Source: Melioribacter roseus (GTDB taxonomy: Bacteria; Bacteroidota; Ignavibacteria; Ignavibacteriales; Melioribacteraceae). From it: 64,000 bases of DNA. Made by a program: the position numbers and the translations under genes. Location: the NCBI GenBank assembly GCA_020722065.1, contig DYLK01000006.1, positions 46,885 through 110,884 on the forward strand. Reading direction: 5' to 3'. Below, one piece after another: positions 25,388 through 33,423 of this stretch; the stretch's first letter is position 1, and each line of letters begins with the position of its first letter. Under the pieces are notes generated by a model. That model did not search any database, was not told the DNA's origin, and was given only the letters and a program-made list of their open reading frames with translations.

Positions 25388-26473
25388 TTACATTATCACC
25401 AATTCTGCAGTTAACGCTCCAGCTTCTTTCATTGCTTGAAAAATTGCAATAATATCTCGTGGCGATACTTTTAAGCTATTCAGAGCAGTTACAACTTGCT
25501 GAACATTCGTTGCTCCTTGAATTGCAATTGTATTATTTTCATCCTGTTGAACTGATGGGACAAGATTGTTAAACACTACTGTTTCGCCTTGTGAAAAAGA
25601 TGATGGTTGCGAAATTACTGGGTAAGATTTTATTGTTATATTCAAACTTCCATGCGAAATTGCACAAGGCGAAATTTGCACATTTGAACCGGCTACGACT
25701 GTTCCAGTTTTCTCGTTCAAAACAACTTTTGCGGTAACATCTTTTACAATTTGAATTACTTCCAAACTTGCAATAAATGCGGCTATATTTTGTTGTTGTT
25801 CTGCTGGAACTTTAACTGTAACTTGCGAAGCATCATCAGCTTTAGCAATTCCATCAGTAATTGTTGAATTTATTGCAACGCTGATATTGTTTGCGGTCGT
25901 AAAATCTGGAGATCGTAAAACAATTTTCAATTCTGCATTATTTGTTAAACCAACGGAATAATCTTGCTCCATAATTCCACCATTTGGAATTCTTCCACTC
26001 AATGCGTGATTTTTTGCTATTCTTCCACCATAATTTGTGTTTATATCAAAACCACCAATAGAAACTGGTCCTTGTGCTGTTGCAAAAACTTTACCAGTTT
26101 TATCTGATAACGGCGATAATAGCAAAGTTCCACCCATCAAACTACTTGCATCTCCCATACTTGAAACAACGACATCAAAAGAACTTCCAGCTTTTAACAT
26201 TGACGAAAGTGTGGCTGTAACCATAACGGCAGCAATATTTCTTGTGCGAAAATTTAATTCTGGAACATTTACGCCAAATCTTTTTAACATACTTATAACA
26301 GATTGATGCGTCATTGTAGAACGATAACTATCGCCAGTTCCAGATAAACCAACAACTAATCCGTAACCAATAAATTGTTGATCATTAACGCCTTTTATAA
26401 AAGCAACATCTTTCAATCGCTGCGGAAAAATTGAAATTGTTAATAAAAATATTATCAAAACTATTTTTTTCAT
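25388..26473 (-). CDS. flgI: flagellar P-ring protein FlgI
   Basis: FlgI forms the bushing ring in the peptidoglycan layer. The 361-residue precursor has a signal peptide (KKIVLIIFLLTISIFPQ) followed by the mature start RLKDVAFIKGVNDQQFIGYG. Typical family segments include LVVGLSGTGDSYRSTMTHQS, MLKRFGVNVP and the C-terminal ALNSLKVSPRDIIAIFQAMK. Length fits the family. It lies between flgH and the flgJ fusion with short gaps. Confidence 0.97.
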   Translation of the reverse strand: MKKIVLIIFLLTISIFPQRLKDVAFIKGVNDQQFIGYGLVVGLSGTGDSYRSTMTHQSVISMLKRFGVNVPELNFRTRNIAAVMVTATLSSMLKAGSSFDVVVSSMGDASSLMGGTLLLSPLSDKTGKVFATAQGPVSIGGFDINTNYGGRIAKNHALSGRIPNGGIMEQDYSVGLTNNAELKIVLRSPDFTTANNISVAINSTITDGIAKADDASQVTVKVPAEQQQNIAAFIASLEVIQIVKDVTAKVVLNEKTGTVVAGSNVQISPCAISHGSLNITIKSYPVISQPSSFSQGETVVFNNLVPSVQQDENNTIAIQGATNVQQVVTALNSLKVSPRDIIAIFQAMKEAGALTAELVIM

Positions 26474-26485
26474 AATTTCACCAAA

Positions 26486-27061
26486 TTAGAATAACCAATG
26501 AATAAATTTTGTAATCCATCCAGGGCTTGTATTTCTTCCAATCATTCCATCACCTTCAAGAATAATTTCAGCATCCGAAATGTTGTGTGAAAAGATTGAA
26601 TTATCTGGTAAGATATCTGAAGTTCTAACCAAACCTTTTACTTCAATATTTTGTTCTTCTTCGTTTATTACAATTTTGCGTTTTCCTTTGATTCTTAATA
26701 ACCCATTTGCAAGCACTGAATCTACAGTTACGCTAATTTTTGTTTGAAAACTTCCGCCGCTAATAATTTTTCCCCCACCTTCAAAATCACCATTTGTCCC
26801 TAAACCAACCTTAGTTGCTGGCAACATTGCCGATGCTCCCATTGAAGCAGAAGCATTAAAACCAATATCGCTTGTTCTGTTTGATTGCATATCCGCTTCA
26901 TTTGATGCCCGCGAAGATTCCTGGACAATTACTGTAATTACATCTCCTATTTTATGAGCTTTGTAATCAGAAAAGATTGATTTTGTAGCATTTTCTTTAA
27001 AATCTTGAGCTTGCAAAATTCCGCAGAAAGAGAAGATTATTATTAAAATTAGTTTTTTCAT
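26486..27061 (-). CDS. flgH: flagellar L-ring protein FlgH
   Basis: FlgH forms the outer-membrane ring. The 191-residue precursor has a signal peptide (KKLILIIIFSFCGILQAQ) and then family segments SIFSDYKAHKIGDVITVIVQ, a long Gly/Ser region, and TKISVTVDSVLANGLLRIKG and VRTSDILPDNSIFSHNISDA. The only Cys of the leader sits in FSFCG, which is a poor lipobox, so lipidation is doubtful although FlgH is usually a lipoprotein. ATG at 27061 is preferred over the TTG at 27073, as it starts directly at the signal peptide. Confidence 0.94.
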   Translation of the reverse strand: MKKLILIIIFSFCGILQAQDFKENATKSIFSDYKAHKIGDVITVIVQESSRASNEADMQSNRTSDIGFNASASMGASAMLPATKVGLGTNGDFEGGGKIISGGSFQTKISVTVDSVLANGLLRIKGKRKIVINEEEQNIEVKGLVRTSDILPDNSIFSHNISDAEIILEGDGMIGRNTSPGWITKFIHWLF

Positions 27062-27065
27062 TTTA

Positions 27066-27716
27066 TTACTCAACTATTTCAACTTCGTTTTTTGATATTA
27101 CTTTCGCCTTAAATACAATTCCATCGTTTCTTTTAACTCGAATAGTTTCTCCGATATTGGCATTGTTTCTTGCCGTTACTGGAAATGTTATAAGAAAACT
27201 ATTTTTATTAAAAATAGCATCAACTTTTTTGCCAATAAAAATATCTTCCTTTTCTTTAATCATTTCTTCCAAAAGAATGCTTCCTTTTAGAATATTCATT
27301 GAAGAATAGAAATTGCTCAAATTCATCTGGATTCCGCATAATTTCCCTTTTTTTGAAGTTACTTCTTCAATCTGAATTGTGAAATCAGAATTTCTAAGAA
27401 TTTCACCTTTTTTGATTTTTCTGTTTGCTACCAATACTTCGTCATACAATTTTAATTTTAACGTTATAGTTGATTTTGTAGCTATTTTATTATTTTTCAA
27501 TAAGATAGGCACATATCCATAATTCCCTTTTAATTCAAAATTGCGTGAAAAATCAATCTCAACCTCTTCAGCCGCAAATTCTTTTTTTGATAAATATGTG
27601 TATTCATAAGAATGGTAATCTGATAAATTCTTATCAAGATAATTTTTCATATCTTGTTCGTTCAAACCATTTAAAAGTACAATATTGAACAATATGTTAA
27701 TAATTGTCAGAATCAT
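27066..27716 (-). CDS. flgA: P-ring assembly chaperone FlgA
   Basis: FlgA helps FlgI subunits assemble in the periplasm. The 216-residue protein starts with a hydrophobic leader (LTIINILFNIVLLNG). The C-terminal SAF-like domain shows VANRKIKKGEILRNSDFTIQ and the hallmark end FPVTARNNANIGETIRVK with the final strand VFKAKVISKNEVEI. Its ATG overlaps the flgG stop as ATGA, and it ends five bases before the flgH start. Confidence 0.9.
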   Translation of the reverse strand: MILTIINILFNIVLLNGLNEQDMKNYLDKNLSDYHSYEYTYLSKKEFAAEEVEIDFSRNFELKGNYGYVPILLKNNKIATKSTITLKLKLYDEVLVANRKIKKGEILRNSDFTIQIEEVTSKKGKLCGIQMNLSNFYSSMNILKGSILLEEMIKEKEDIFIGKKVDAIFNKNSFLITFPVTARNNANIGETIRVKRNDGIVFKAKVISKNEVEIVE

Positions 27717-28510
27717 CTTTTTAGATTGTTTGCAATTTCAAGCATATCTTCAACTGTTTTGATTGCTTTTGAATTTATTTCATAAGCGCGTTGTGCAGTT
27801 ATCATATTAACCATTTCTTCAACTATATCAACATTTGAAGATTCTAAATATCCTTGTTGAAGCGAACCAAAATCTTCACTATTTGGAGTTCCCATAAATG
27901 GAACGCCCGAAACTTCTGTTTCAGAAAATTGATTATCACCTAAAGCTTTTAGTCCTGCTGGATTTACAAATTTAGCCAGTTCTATTGTGCCTAATTCAAT
28001 AATATTATCATTAGAGTCTTTTATACTAACAATTCCATCGGCTGAAACCATTACATCTGTAGCATCGCTCGGAATTGTAAATCCAGGTTCCAAGACATTT
28101 CCATTTGAACTAACTATCGATCCTTCGGCTGAAAGTTTGAATGAACCATCGCGAGTGTAAACAAATTTTCCATCTGGTTTCCGAAGTTGAAAATATCCAT
28201 CACCATAAATTCCAATATCCATTTTATGTCCGCTGTAAGTTAAATCTCCTTGTCCCAGAATTTTTTGTGTAGAAGATAATTTTGTACCAATACCAACTTG
28301 AATTTCGGAAGCGGGATTTTCAATAACGCCAGGCAATTCCCTACTTTGCGGATTTGAAGCAACACTTTGATACATCAAATCTTGGAATTCCGCACGATTT
28401 TTCTTAAAAGCAGTTGTGTTTACATTTGCAATGTTATTCGAAATAATTTCGATGTTTGTTTGCTGTGCATACATACCCGAAGCGGCGGTTCGTAAAGCTC
28501 TATTTGACAT
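27713..28510 (-). CDS. flgG: flagellar distal rod protein FlgG
   Basis: FlgG polymerises into the distal rod. This 265-residue protein has the rod N-terminal motif IEIISNNIANVNTTAFKKNR, family hallmarks EIQVGIGTKLSSTQKI, LTYSGHKMDIGIYGDGYFQL and the C-terminal VDIVEEMVNMITAQRAYEIN. Length and motif order are those of FlgG. The start has a strong AAGGAG upstream and a 41-base gap from flgF. Confidence 0.97.
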   Translation of the reverse strand: MSNRALRTAASGMYAQQTNIEIISNNIANVNTTAFKKNRAEFQDLMYQSVASNPQSRELPGVIENPASEIQVGIGTKLSSTQKILGQGDLTYSGHKMDIGIYGDGYFQLRKPDGKFVYTRDGSFKLSAEGSIVSSNGNVLEPGFTIPSDATDVMVSADGIVSIKDSNDNIIELGTIELAKFVNPAGLKALGDNQFSETEVSGVPFMGTPNSEDFGSLQQGYLESSNVDIVEEMVNMITAQRAYEINSKAIKTVEDMLEIANNLKR

Positions 28511-28551
28511 TTTATATTCTCCTTTTCAAAATTTTTGTAATAATTTAGTTG

Positions 28552-29259
28552 TTAAACAGTGCCAATATCTTTCGCTTTTCCAAGCATAAAATCAATAGAA
28601 TTTATTGCTCGTTGTGCAGATTCAAAATCTCTGTGAATTGAAATCATTTCTTGAATTTCTAAAAATGGGTTTGTGTTTGATTCTTCTAAATAACCTTGTT
28701 TTACTTTATATTCATCATCATTTGCTAATTCATAAGTTTGATTTGCAAAAAAGAATCTTCCATTTTCACTTCTACGAAGTAATTGCTGGTCTTCAATTTT
28801 TGCAAATGAGAATTGGTCTAAAATTTCTTCCCCAACTTTTATTTCTCCATTTTCAGTAACAACAATTTCTTTATCTTTTTGAGTTAGTGCCTCTAAAAAG
28901 TTAACTCCACCACCTTTTGTAATTACATCGTATCCATCGTTTGTAACTAATTTACCATCAGAAGTAAGCGAAAATCTTCCATCTCGAGTTAATTCAATTC
29001 CTTTTTCGGTTTTAATCATAAAATAGGCATTTCCCGTAATTGCAAAATCTAATTTATTGTTGGTTTGTAATAAACTTCCTTCTTCAAGATTGGAGAGTTG
29101 TTTCATTGGTTTATTTTCCATTCTTGAAAGATATTCTGAAAATGGAACTTCGCTCTTGTAACCGACTGTATTTATATTTGCCAAATTGTTGGATACAATT
29201 TCCATATTTTTCAGATTTGCGTGCATACTTCGCGAAACTTCGTAAAGACCTCTATCCAT
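28552..29259 (-). CDS. flgF: flagellar rod protein FlgF
   Basis: FlgF is a proximal rod subunit. The protein is about 235 residues from the ATG at 29259; this start (MDRGLYEVSRSMHANLKNME) gives the family N-terminus and has GGAG nine bases upstream. A longer frame to 29310 would add 17 unrelated residues. The rod motif reads MEIVSNNLANINTVGYKSE, the core LDFAITGNAYFMIKTEKG and LTRDGRFSLTSDGKLV, and the C-terminal EMISIHRDFESAQRAINSID. It precedes flgG as usual. Confidence 0.92.
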   Translation of the reverse strand: MDRGLYEVSRSMHANLKNMEIVSNNLANINTVGYKSEVPFSEYLSRMENKPMKQLSNLEEGSLLQTNNKLDFAITGNAYFMIKTEKGIELTRDGRFSLTSDGKLVTNDGYDVITKGGGVNFLEALTQKDKEIVVTENGEIKVGEEILDQFSFAKIEDQQLLRRSENGRFFFANQTYELANDDEYKVKQGYLEESNTNPFLEIQEMISIHRDFESAQRAINSIDFMLGKAKDIGTV

Positions 29260-29443
29260 TTTTATTATTCTCCATTTGTCGTTGCACGAATGTGATGATT
29301 TCTGCAACAAACAATTTTATTTTAGTTGGAATTTCATTTTGAGCATATTCCCGAACAATTGCATTCAATGTCGGATTGTTTTCGGTCAATATTTTTCTTT
29401 CAATTGCCATATACATAATTTTATCTGCGAGCTTAAAATCCAT
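29252..29443 (-). CDS. unknown 63-residue protein between the FliK-like gene and flgF
   Basis: I do not recognise this small protein. From the ATG at 29443, which overlaps the preceding stop as TAATG, it reads MDFKLADKIMYMAIERK and continues as an amphipathic, mostly helical chain with no membrane helix. A longer frame from 29479 would overlap the preceding gene by 37 bases. Its last codons overlap flgF by eight bases, so it is translated within the operon. Size and position would suit a small chaperone or regulator; it lacks the FlgM pattern. Confidence 0.6.
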   Translation of the reverse strand: MDFKLADKIMYMAIERKILTENNPTLNAIVREYAQNEIPTKIKLFVAEIITFVQRQMENNKNG

Positions 29444-30591
29444 TAAACTATTCTGTTTTTGTAATTCTGTTTTAACCATGAAATATTTGATTCGTTTGCA
29501 TAGCTTTTACGCAAATGTGATGATAAATCTGCTTTTGTTTTTTCTGTTTGGAGCTTATTATCATTAAATAAAATGCTTCCCGTAATTCTTCTATCTGAAT
29601 AAATAAATTCTGAATTGAAATGATTTTCGCTTAGAATCATCATTTTTGATTCAATTTTATAAATTTCTTCAAATCCACTGATAATTTTGTGATATCGAAT
29701 TTGCCACAAGCTAATTCCTAACTTTCCGATTGTAATTGTAAAATCATAATAAAGTTGGTATTTATTTAGAACAGATTTTTGCAGCAAAAACTTAACAAGT
29801 AAATCAGCAAATTCTTCAAGTTCAGATTTTAGAGTCACCCACAAATTGTTTGTTCTAATAAAATCATCAATCTTTTCCACAAGCAGAACAATTTGATTTG
29901 GTTTTACAGAAAGCCCATTTACTGTTTTTTGATTTTCAAAAAGTTCTGCTGGAAAAGTTAAAGTTGTCTTAATTTGATTATAAATTTCTTCGGGTAGATT
30001 TTGCGAATTTAAGAATACAACTTTTCTGTAAATTTTATTTACAAGCTCATCGAACGAAATATTGAATATGTTATTAAAAATGTGCTTTTTGGATGCGTAA
30101 GATTCGTTATCATTTTCATCAAAAAAGATGTTAACAAGCACAAGAGATTGAATTTCATCGAAATTAAAAGAAGAGTTTTCTACATAATCAATCAATTGTG
30201 ATAGCTTTTCTTTGCTGATGTTCCTTTTCTCTGAAATTAACAAATCAACTATTTTTCTTGATTTTGAACTGCCAAATAAATTCAACTTCTGTAAAATTAA
30301 CGTTGCTAAACTTTGATTTTCAATCCCAATAAACGAGAAATTATTAAGAATTAAAGAAAATGGTTGCATTTTTGAAACTTGAGCAAAAAGTAAATCACCT
30401 ATTTTGGCGTTTATTGGCAATTTACTCTGAAAAAGTGAGCCATCAACCAAAATTTTGTAATTAGAATTTACTTTGTCCAAAACTTCAATTGTTACGAACG
30501 AATTCAATTTTGGCAAACTTCTCAATTGCTTTATTGGAATTAGATTCAACTCCGATGCAACTTGTTTAATATTTGAAATTGTATTTATCAT
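29443..30591 (-). CDS. probable FliK-like hook-length control protein
   Basis: This 382-residue soluble protein lies among rod genes. FliK measures hook length and switches export specificity at FlhB. The C-terminal region (about residues 285-370) shows LYYDFTITIGKLGISLWQIR followed by alternating strands and SDRRITGSILFNDNKL, resembling the FliK C-terminal fold in which a conserved L-G precedes paired strands. The rest is helical and not recognisable. The sequence is strongly diverged, with no Gln/Pro-rich middle. The call depends on position, size and the weak C-terminal pattern. Confidence 0.45.
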   Translation of the reverse strand: MINTISNIKQVASELNLIPIKQLRSLPKLNSFVTIEVLDKVNSNYKILVDGSLFQSKLPINAKIGDLLFAQVSKMQPFSLILNNFSFIGIENQSLATLILQKLNLFGSSKSRKIVDLLISEKRNISKEKLSQLIDYVENSSFNFDEIQSLVLVNIFFDENDNESYASKKHIFNNIFNISFDELVNKIYRKVVFLNSQNLPEEIYNQIKTTLTFPAELFENQKTVNGLSVKPNQIVLLVEKIDDFIRTNNLWVTLKSELEEFADLLVKFLLQKSVLNKYQLYYDFTITIGKLGISLWQIRYHKIISGFEEIYKIESKMMILSENHFNSEFIYSDRRITGSILFNDNKLQTEKTKADLSSHLRKSYANESNISWLKQNYKNRIV

Positions 30592-31242
30592 CTATCTGTA
30601 CATACTTAATAAAGCTCTAAGTTTTACTGCAAGAAATATTTCGCCTTTTGCAATTTCCTGTTGTCTTGCAAATTTTATTATTGATTTTCCGCCATCGTCA
30701 ATTCTAACAGAAGTTCTCGTAAGCATTGTTCTTATTTTGGATTTTTCTTTATTAATTTTTCTTCTTACTTGTTCGCTTCGAATCAAACGAACAGTTTCTT
30801 TCAAATCATTCTCTGGTTTTGCCTTTTTTCTTTTAATCAAATAAAACACCAAGACAACACTAACAAACACAACCTCTAAACCTATAAATACAAGTGTAAA
30901 AATTGATTGTTCGGCAAAATAATTGGTTAAAATTGTCCAACTGCTTGTTTTTGCAACTTTTTCTTTGATTATTTTATTTGAGACGGGAATTGGCGTAACT
31001 GCTTTATTTTCAACAGGTTGCTGGGGGATAATTTGAGTTTCACTTGCCAAAGTGGAATCAGTTGCAGAAGTAGTATCTTTTGGAACTGATAATCTTAATT
31101 CAGCTTGTTTTATTTGTTCATCTAAAACTGCACGAATATCTATTTCTTCATCAGATCTCTGTTGATTTGGAATTTTCTCGATGCCTTGTCCAATTGCTAA
31201 ACTGAACAGCAAGAAGAAAATTGACGATATTTTAAGATACAT
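30592..31242 (-). CDS. unknown single-pass membrane protein in the flagellar operon
   Basis: I do not recognise this 216-residue protein. It begins with a signal peptide or membrane anchor (KISSIFFLLFSLAIGQ), then an 80-residue extracytoplasmic stretch rich in Pro, Thr and Ser, one membrane helix near residues 112-135 (IFTLVFIGLEVVFVSVVLVFYLI) and a basic cytoplasmic tail with RKKAKPEND and many Lys/Arg. The tail ends in FARQQEIAKGEIFLAVKLRA. It abuts the FliK-like gene with no gap. A link between envelope and export or motor machinery is possible. Confidence 0.6.
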   Translation of the reverse strand: MYLKISSIFFLLFSLAIGQGIEKIPNQQRSDEEIDIRAVLDEQIKQAELRLSVPKDTTSATDSTLASETQIIPQQPVENKAVTPIPVSNKIIKEKVAKTSSWTILTNYFAEQSIFTLVFIGLEVVFVSVVLVFYLIKRKKAKPENDLKETVRLIRSEQVRRKINKEKSKIRTMLTRTSVRIDDGGKSIIKFARQQEIAKGEIFLAVKLRALLSMYR

Positions 31243-31243
31243 G

Positions 31244-32527
31244 TTAAACCCGTATTTTTCTTACTAACGGGATACTTATTTCAAAAATTGAGCCAGAATT
31301 TTCTGATTCTGATATAAGTAATTTACCTTCATGCTTTTTGACGAGATTTTGTATTATCTTAAAATTCAACCCTTTTTCTTTATCTTCTTTTTTAAGTTGA
31401 ATTGTAGAAATAAAACGTAAAACAATAAAATTATTCGAAAATCTTGTTTGAATTATCATCCCACTATTTTTCTTCGTTTCTTTTCGTACAATTCCAAATA
31501 GGTTTGTTAAGATTTGGTTAACATAGTTGGAATGGCTAAGTATCGAAGGAATAGATTCTTCTAAATCTAAAACACATTCAATCTTAGCACTATCCAAAGT
31601 TGATTTTACAATTTTATAATAATCTGAAATTGTTTTATTCAGATTAATGGGCGAAAGTTGAACATCTTTGTGGTTCAAATTGGTGAAGCGGACAAGGCGG
31701 TTTACTGATTTATTAATTTTATTTACTTGTGCTTTAATCTTATTGATTTCAATCGAGTTTGTTTCGTCAACATCCAACAAATCCACTAAACTTACAATTA
31801 CTTGAAGTGGAGATGTGATATCTTCCAAAATTCCTTCAGTAAGTTCACCAATTGCAGAAAGTCGGAAATCGTTTGATAATTTTGCTTGATAAGTCTGCAA
31901 TTCGGAATAAGTTTGCACAATTTGTCGTTTGTAGAAAAGTCGCTCAATTTTTGCAATTGATGAATCAATCAGAATTTGAAGAGTATAATTGTCAATTTCT
32001 GAAAAGCTTTTTTGTGTAACTGTAGATTTAATAGCAAAAACGCCTCGCTGAACATTATCTTGAATAATCGGGAAAATGATAAAATTGATTTCTGACCCAG
32101 AAGCTGTAAGGTTATCCAAATCTGGAATGATAACACCACTTTTCCTTTCAAAAACCATTTGCAAAACACCTTCTTTATAAAACCTGTTTACAGATTTGTA
32201 AAGTGTATAATCAAATTCCTCGATTAACGATTTCAGTTCTGATTTATTTTCATCAAAAAAGAATAAATCTGAAGATTTTAGCGGAATAATTAGTTTCAGA
32301 TTTTTCTTGAGAACATCAAGAATTTTTTCGATCTTCTGCAAACCATTAACTTCTTTTTCAAAAGAAATTAAACTTTGTATTATGTATGAATATTTTTCAA
32401 CTAAAATTGCAGGATCTTTTTTGTGTCCGTTTAACAACTTTAATGAATTTTCGGGAACTTGCTCTTCTTTGACTAAAGAATCAATTAAAGTTGGAAAATC
32501 TTCAGTATTTATCTTATGAACTCTCAT
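31244..32527 (-). CDS. degenerate GAF-type histidine kinase (pseudokinase) in the flagellar operon
   Basis: The 427-residue protein has the order of a soluble sensor kinase: a GAF-like domain (about residues 55-195), coiled linker, DHp-like helices and a HATPase-like C-terminus. At the H-box it reads GELTEGILEDITSPLQVI, where Glu235 replaces the phosphoacceptor His of the usual A-H-E-I-N-N-P-L. The N-box reads NQILTNLFGIVRK, with Ile346 in place of the Mg/ATP-binding Asn, and no DxGxG motif follows. The final strand block (GSIFEISIPL) is kept. It should dimerise but not autophosphorylate. The reading frame is intact, so it is a pseudokinase, not a broken gene. Confidence 0.82.
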   Translation of the reverse strand: MRVHKINTEDFPTLIDSLVKEEQVPENSLKLLNGHKKDPAILVEKYSYIIQSLISFEKEVNGLQKIEKILDVLKKNLKLIIPLKSSDLFFFDENKSELKSLIEEFDYTLYKSVNRFYKEGVLQMVFERKSGVIIPDLDNLTASGSEINFIIFPIIQDNVQRGVFAIKSTVTQKSFSEIDNYTLQILIDSSIAKIERLFYKRQIVQTYSELQTYQAKLSNDFRLSAIGELTEGILEDITSPLQVIVSLVDLLDVDETNSIEINKIKAQVNKINKSVNRLVRFTNLNHKDVQLSPINLNKTISDYYKIVKSTLDSAKIECVLDLEESIPSILSHSNYVNQILTNLFGIVRKETKKNSGMIIQTRFSNNFIVLRFISTIQLKKEDKEKGLNFKIIQNLVKKHEGKLLISESENSGSIFEISIPLVRKIRV

Positions 32528-32532
32528 CTACT

Positions 32533-33402
32533 TTAAATTTGCATAGTTTCAATTTCTTTTTGGAACAAATCTTTGTAACCTAAAATAAATTTATCAACTG
32601 CTTCAATACTTTCAAATTTTAATATTTCAAGCACAGATTCATCAAGTTGTAAACCGTTATCCCAATAGAATTTACCAATATTCAATTTTTGTGTTGCATA
32701 ATCGGCTAAATGAACAACAGAAGACATAACTTTGCTTTCTTCAGCTAAATGTGGTTGATGGTGATTTGCAATTGTGTTACAATGTGCCAATGGTAAATTC
32801 CATTTTTCGGAAAGGAATTTTCCAATTGTTTGGTGATCGTATCCAAGTTGGTAAGTTTCAATTTGTAGATGATTTCCACCTTCAACTGCTTTATTTACTA
32901 TTTCAATAAAATCTGTATGGAAATACTTGTGTATAACTGGAATTCCCAAATCGTGCAATAATCCAGAAACAAAAGATTCGCTTCCGATTCTGAATCCCAA
33001 ATCTTCTGCAATTCTTTTTGCAGCATTTCCTGTAAGTAAAGAATGCATCCAAAATTCTTTTTGATCAAGATACTTATCTGTTTTATTCTTGAAAGATTCA
33101 ATCATTGATAGGGCAATTACGATATTTTTAATATCTTGATAACCGATAATCAAAATTGCGAAATCAATTGTTGTAACTTTCCTTGGTAAACCATAAAGTG
33201 GAGAATTTGCAATTGATAAGATTTTTGTTGCAAGTCCTTGGTCTTTTCCAATCATTTGTCCTAATTTTGCCGTGTTTGTTGTTGGGTTATCAAGCATATT
33301 GGAAACTTCCATCATCACTTGCGACATAGACGGTAAATTGTAAACGTTTGAAAGGACTAATTTAGTTTTTTTCTGTTTTTGTTCTAAAGTTTGATCGCTC
33401 AT
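32533..33402 (-). CDS. HDOD-domain protein, copy 1
   Basis: HDOD proteins are signalling relatives of HD phosphohydrolases, often lacking full metal sites. This 289-residue protein starts the domain at LPSMSQVMMEVSNMLDNP and continues IGKDQGLATKILSIANSPLY, DFAILIIGYQDIKNIVIALS, and FVSGLLHDLGIPVIHKYF. It is clearly homologous to its neighbour over its full length. No receiver or other domain is attached. The start has AGGAGAAAGGA in front, a strong and GGA-rich ribosome site. It lies between HDOD copy 2 and the pseudokinase. Confidence 0.9.
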   Translation of the reverse strand: MSDQTLEQKQKKTKLVLSNVYNLPSMSQVMMEVSNMLDNPTTNTAKLGQMIGKDQGLATKILSIANSPLYGLPRKVTTIDFAILIIGYQDIKNIVIALSMIESFKNKTDKYLDQKEFWMHSLLTGNAAKRIAEDLGFRIGSESFVSGLLHDLGIPVIHKYFHTDFIEIVNKAVEGGNHLQIETYQLGYDHQTIGKFLSEKWNLPLAHCNTIANHHQPHLAEESKVMSSVVHLADYATQKLNIGKFYWDNGLQLDESVLEILKFESIEAVDKFILGYKDLFQKEIETMQI

Positions 33403-33418
33403 TCTTCCTTTCTCCTAT
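33403..33418 (-). promoter_or_regulatory. GGA-rich ribosome-binding site of HDOD copy 1, possible CsrA site
   Basis: On the minus strand the leader reads TATAGGAGAAAGGAAGA directly before ATG. Two GGA units occur in AGGA and AAGGA contexts, overlapping the Shine-Dalgarno. CsrA binds GGA motifs near ribosome sites, and csrA lies in this operon. Regulation by CsrA is a guess; no hairpin presenting the GGA was found. Confidence 0.25.
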
Positions 33419-33423
33419 AGATT

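Noticed and set aside
29252..29443. 63-residue protein as the anti-sigma factor FlgM
   Set aside because: It lacks the S/A-rich helix signature and the C-terminal sigma-binding pattern of FlgM, so it was left unnamed.
30473..30844. 123-codon plus-strand open frame
   Set aside because: It crosses two tightly packed minus-strand genes and has no ribosome site or recognisable domain.
31244..32527. Treating the degenerate kinase as a broken gene
   Set aside because: The frame is full length, ends in a normal ATPase-like strand block and is tightly spaced with its neighbours, so pseudokinase is the better reading.
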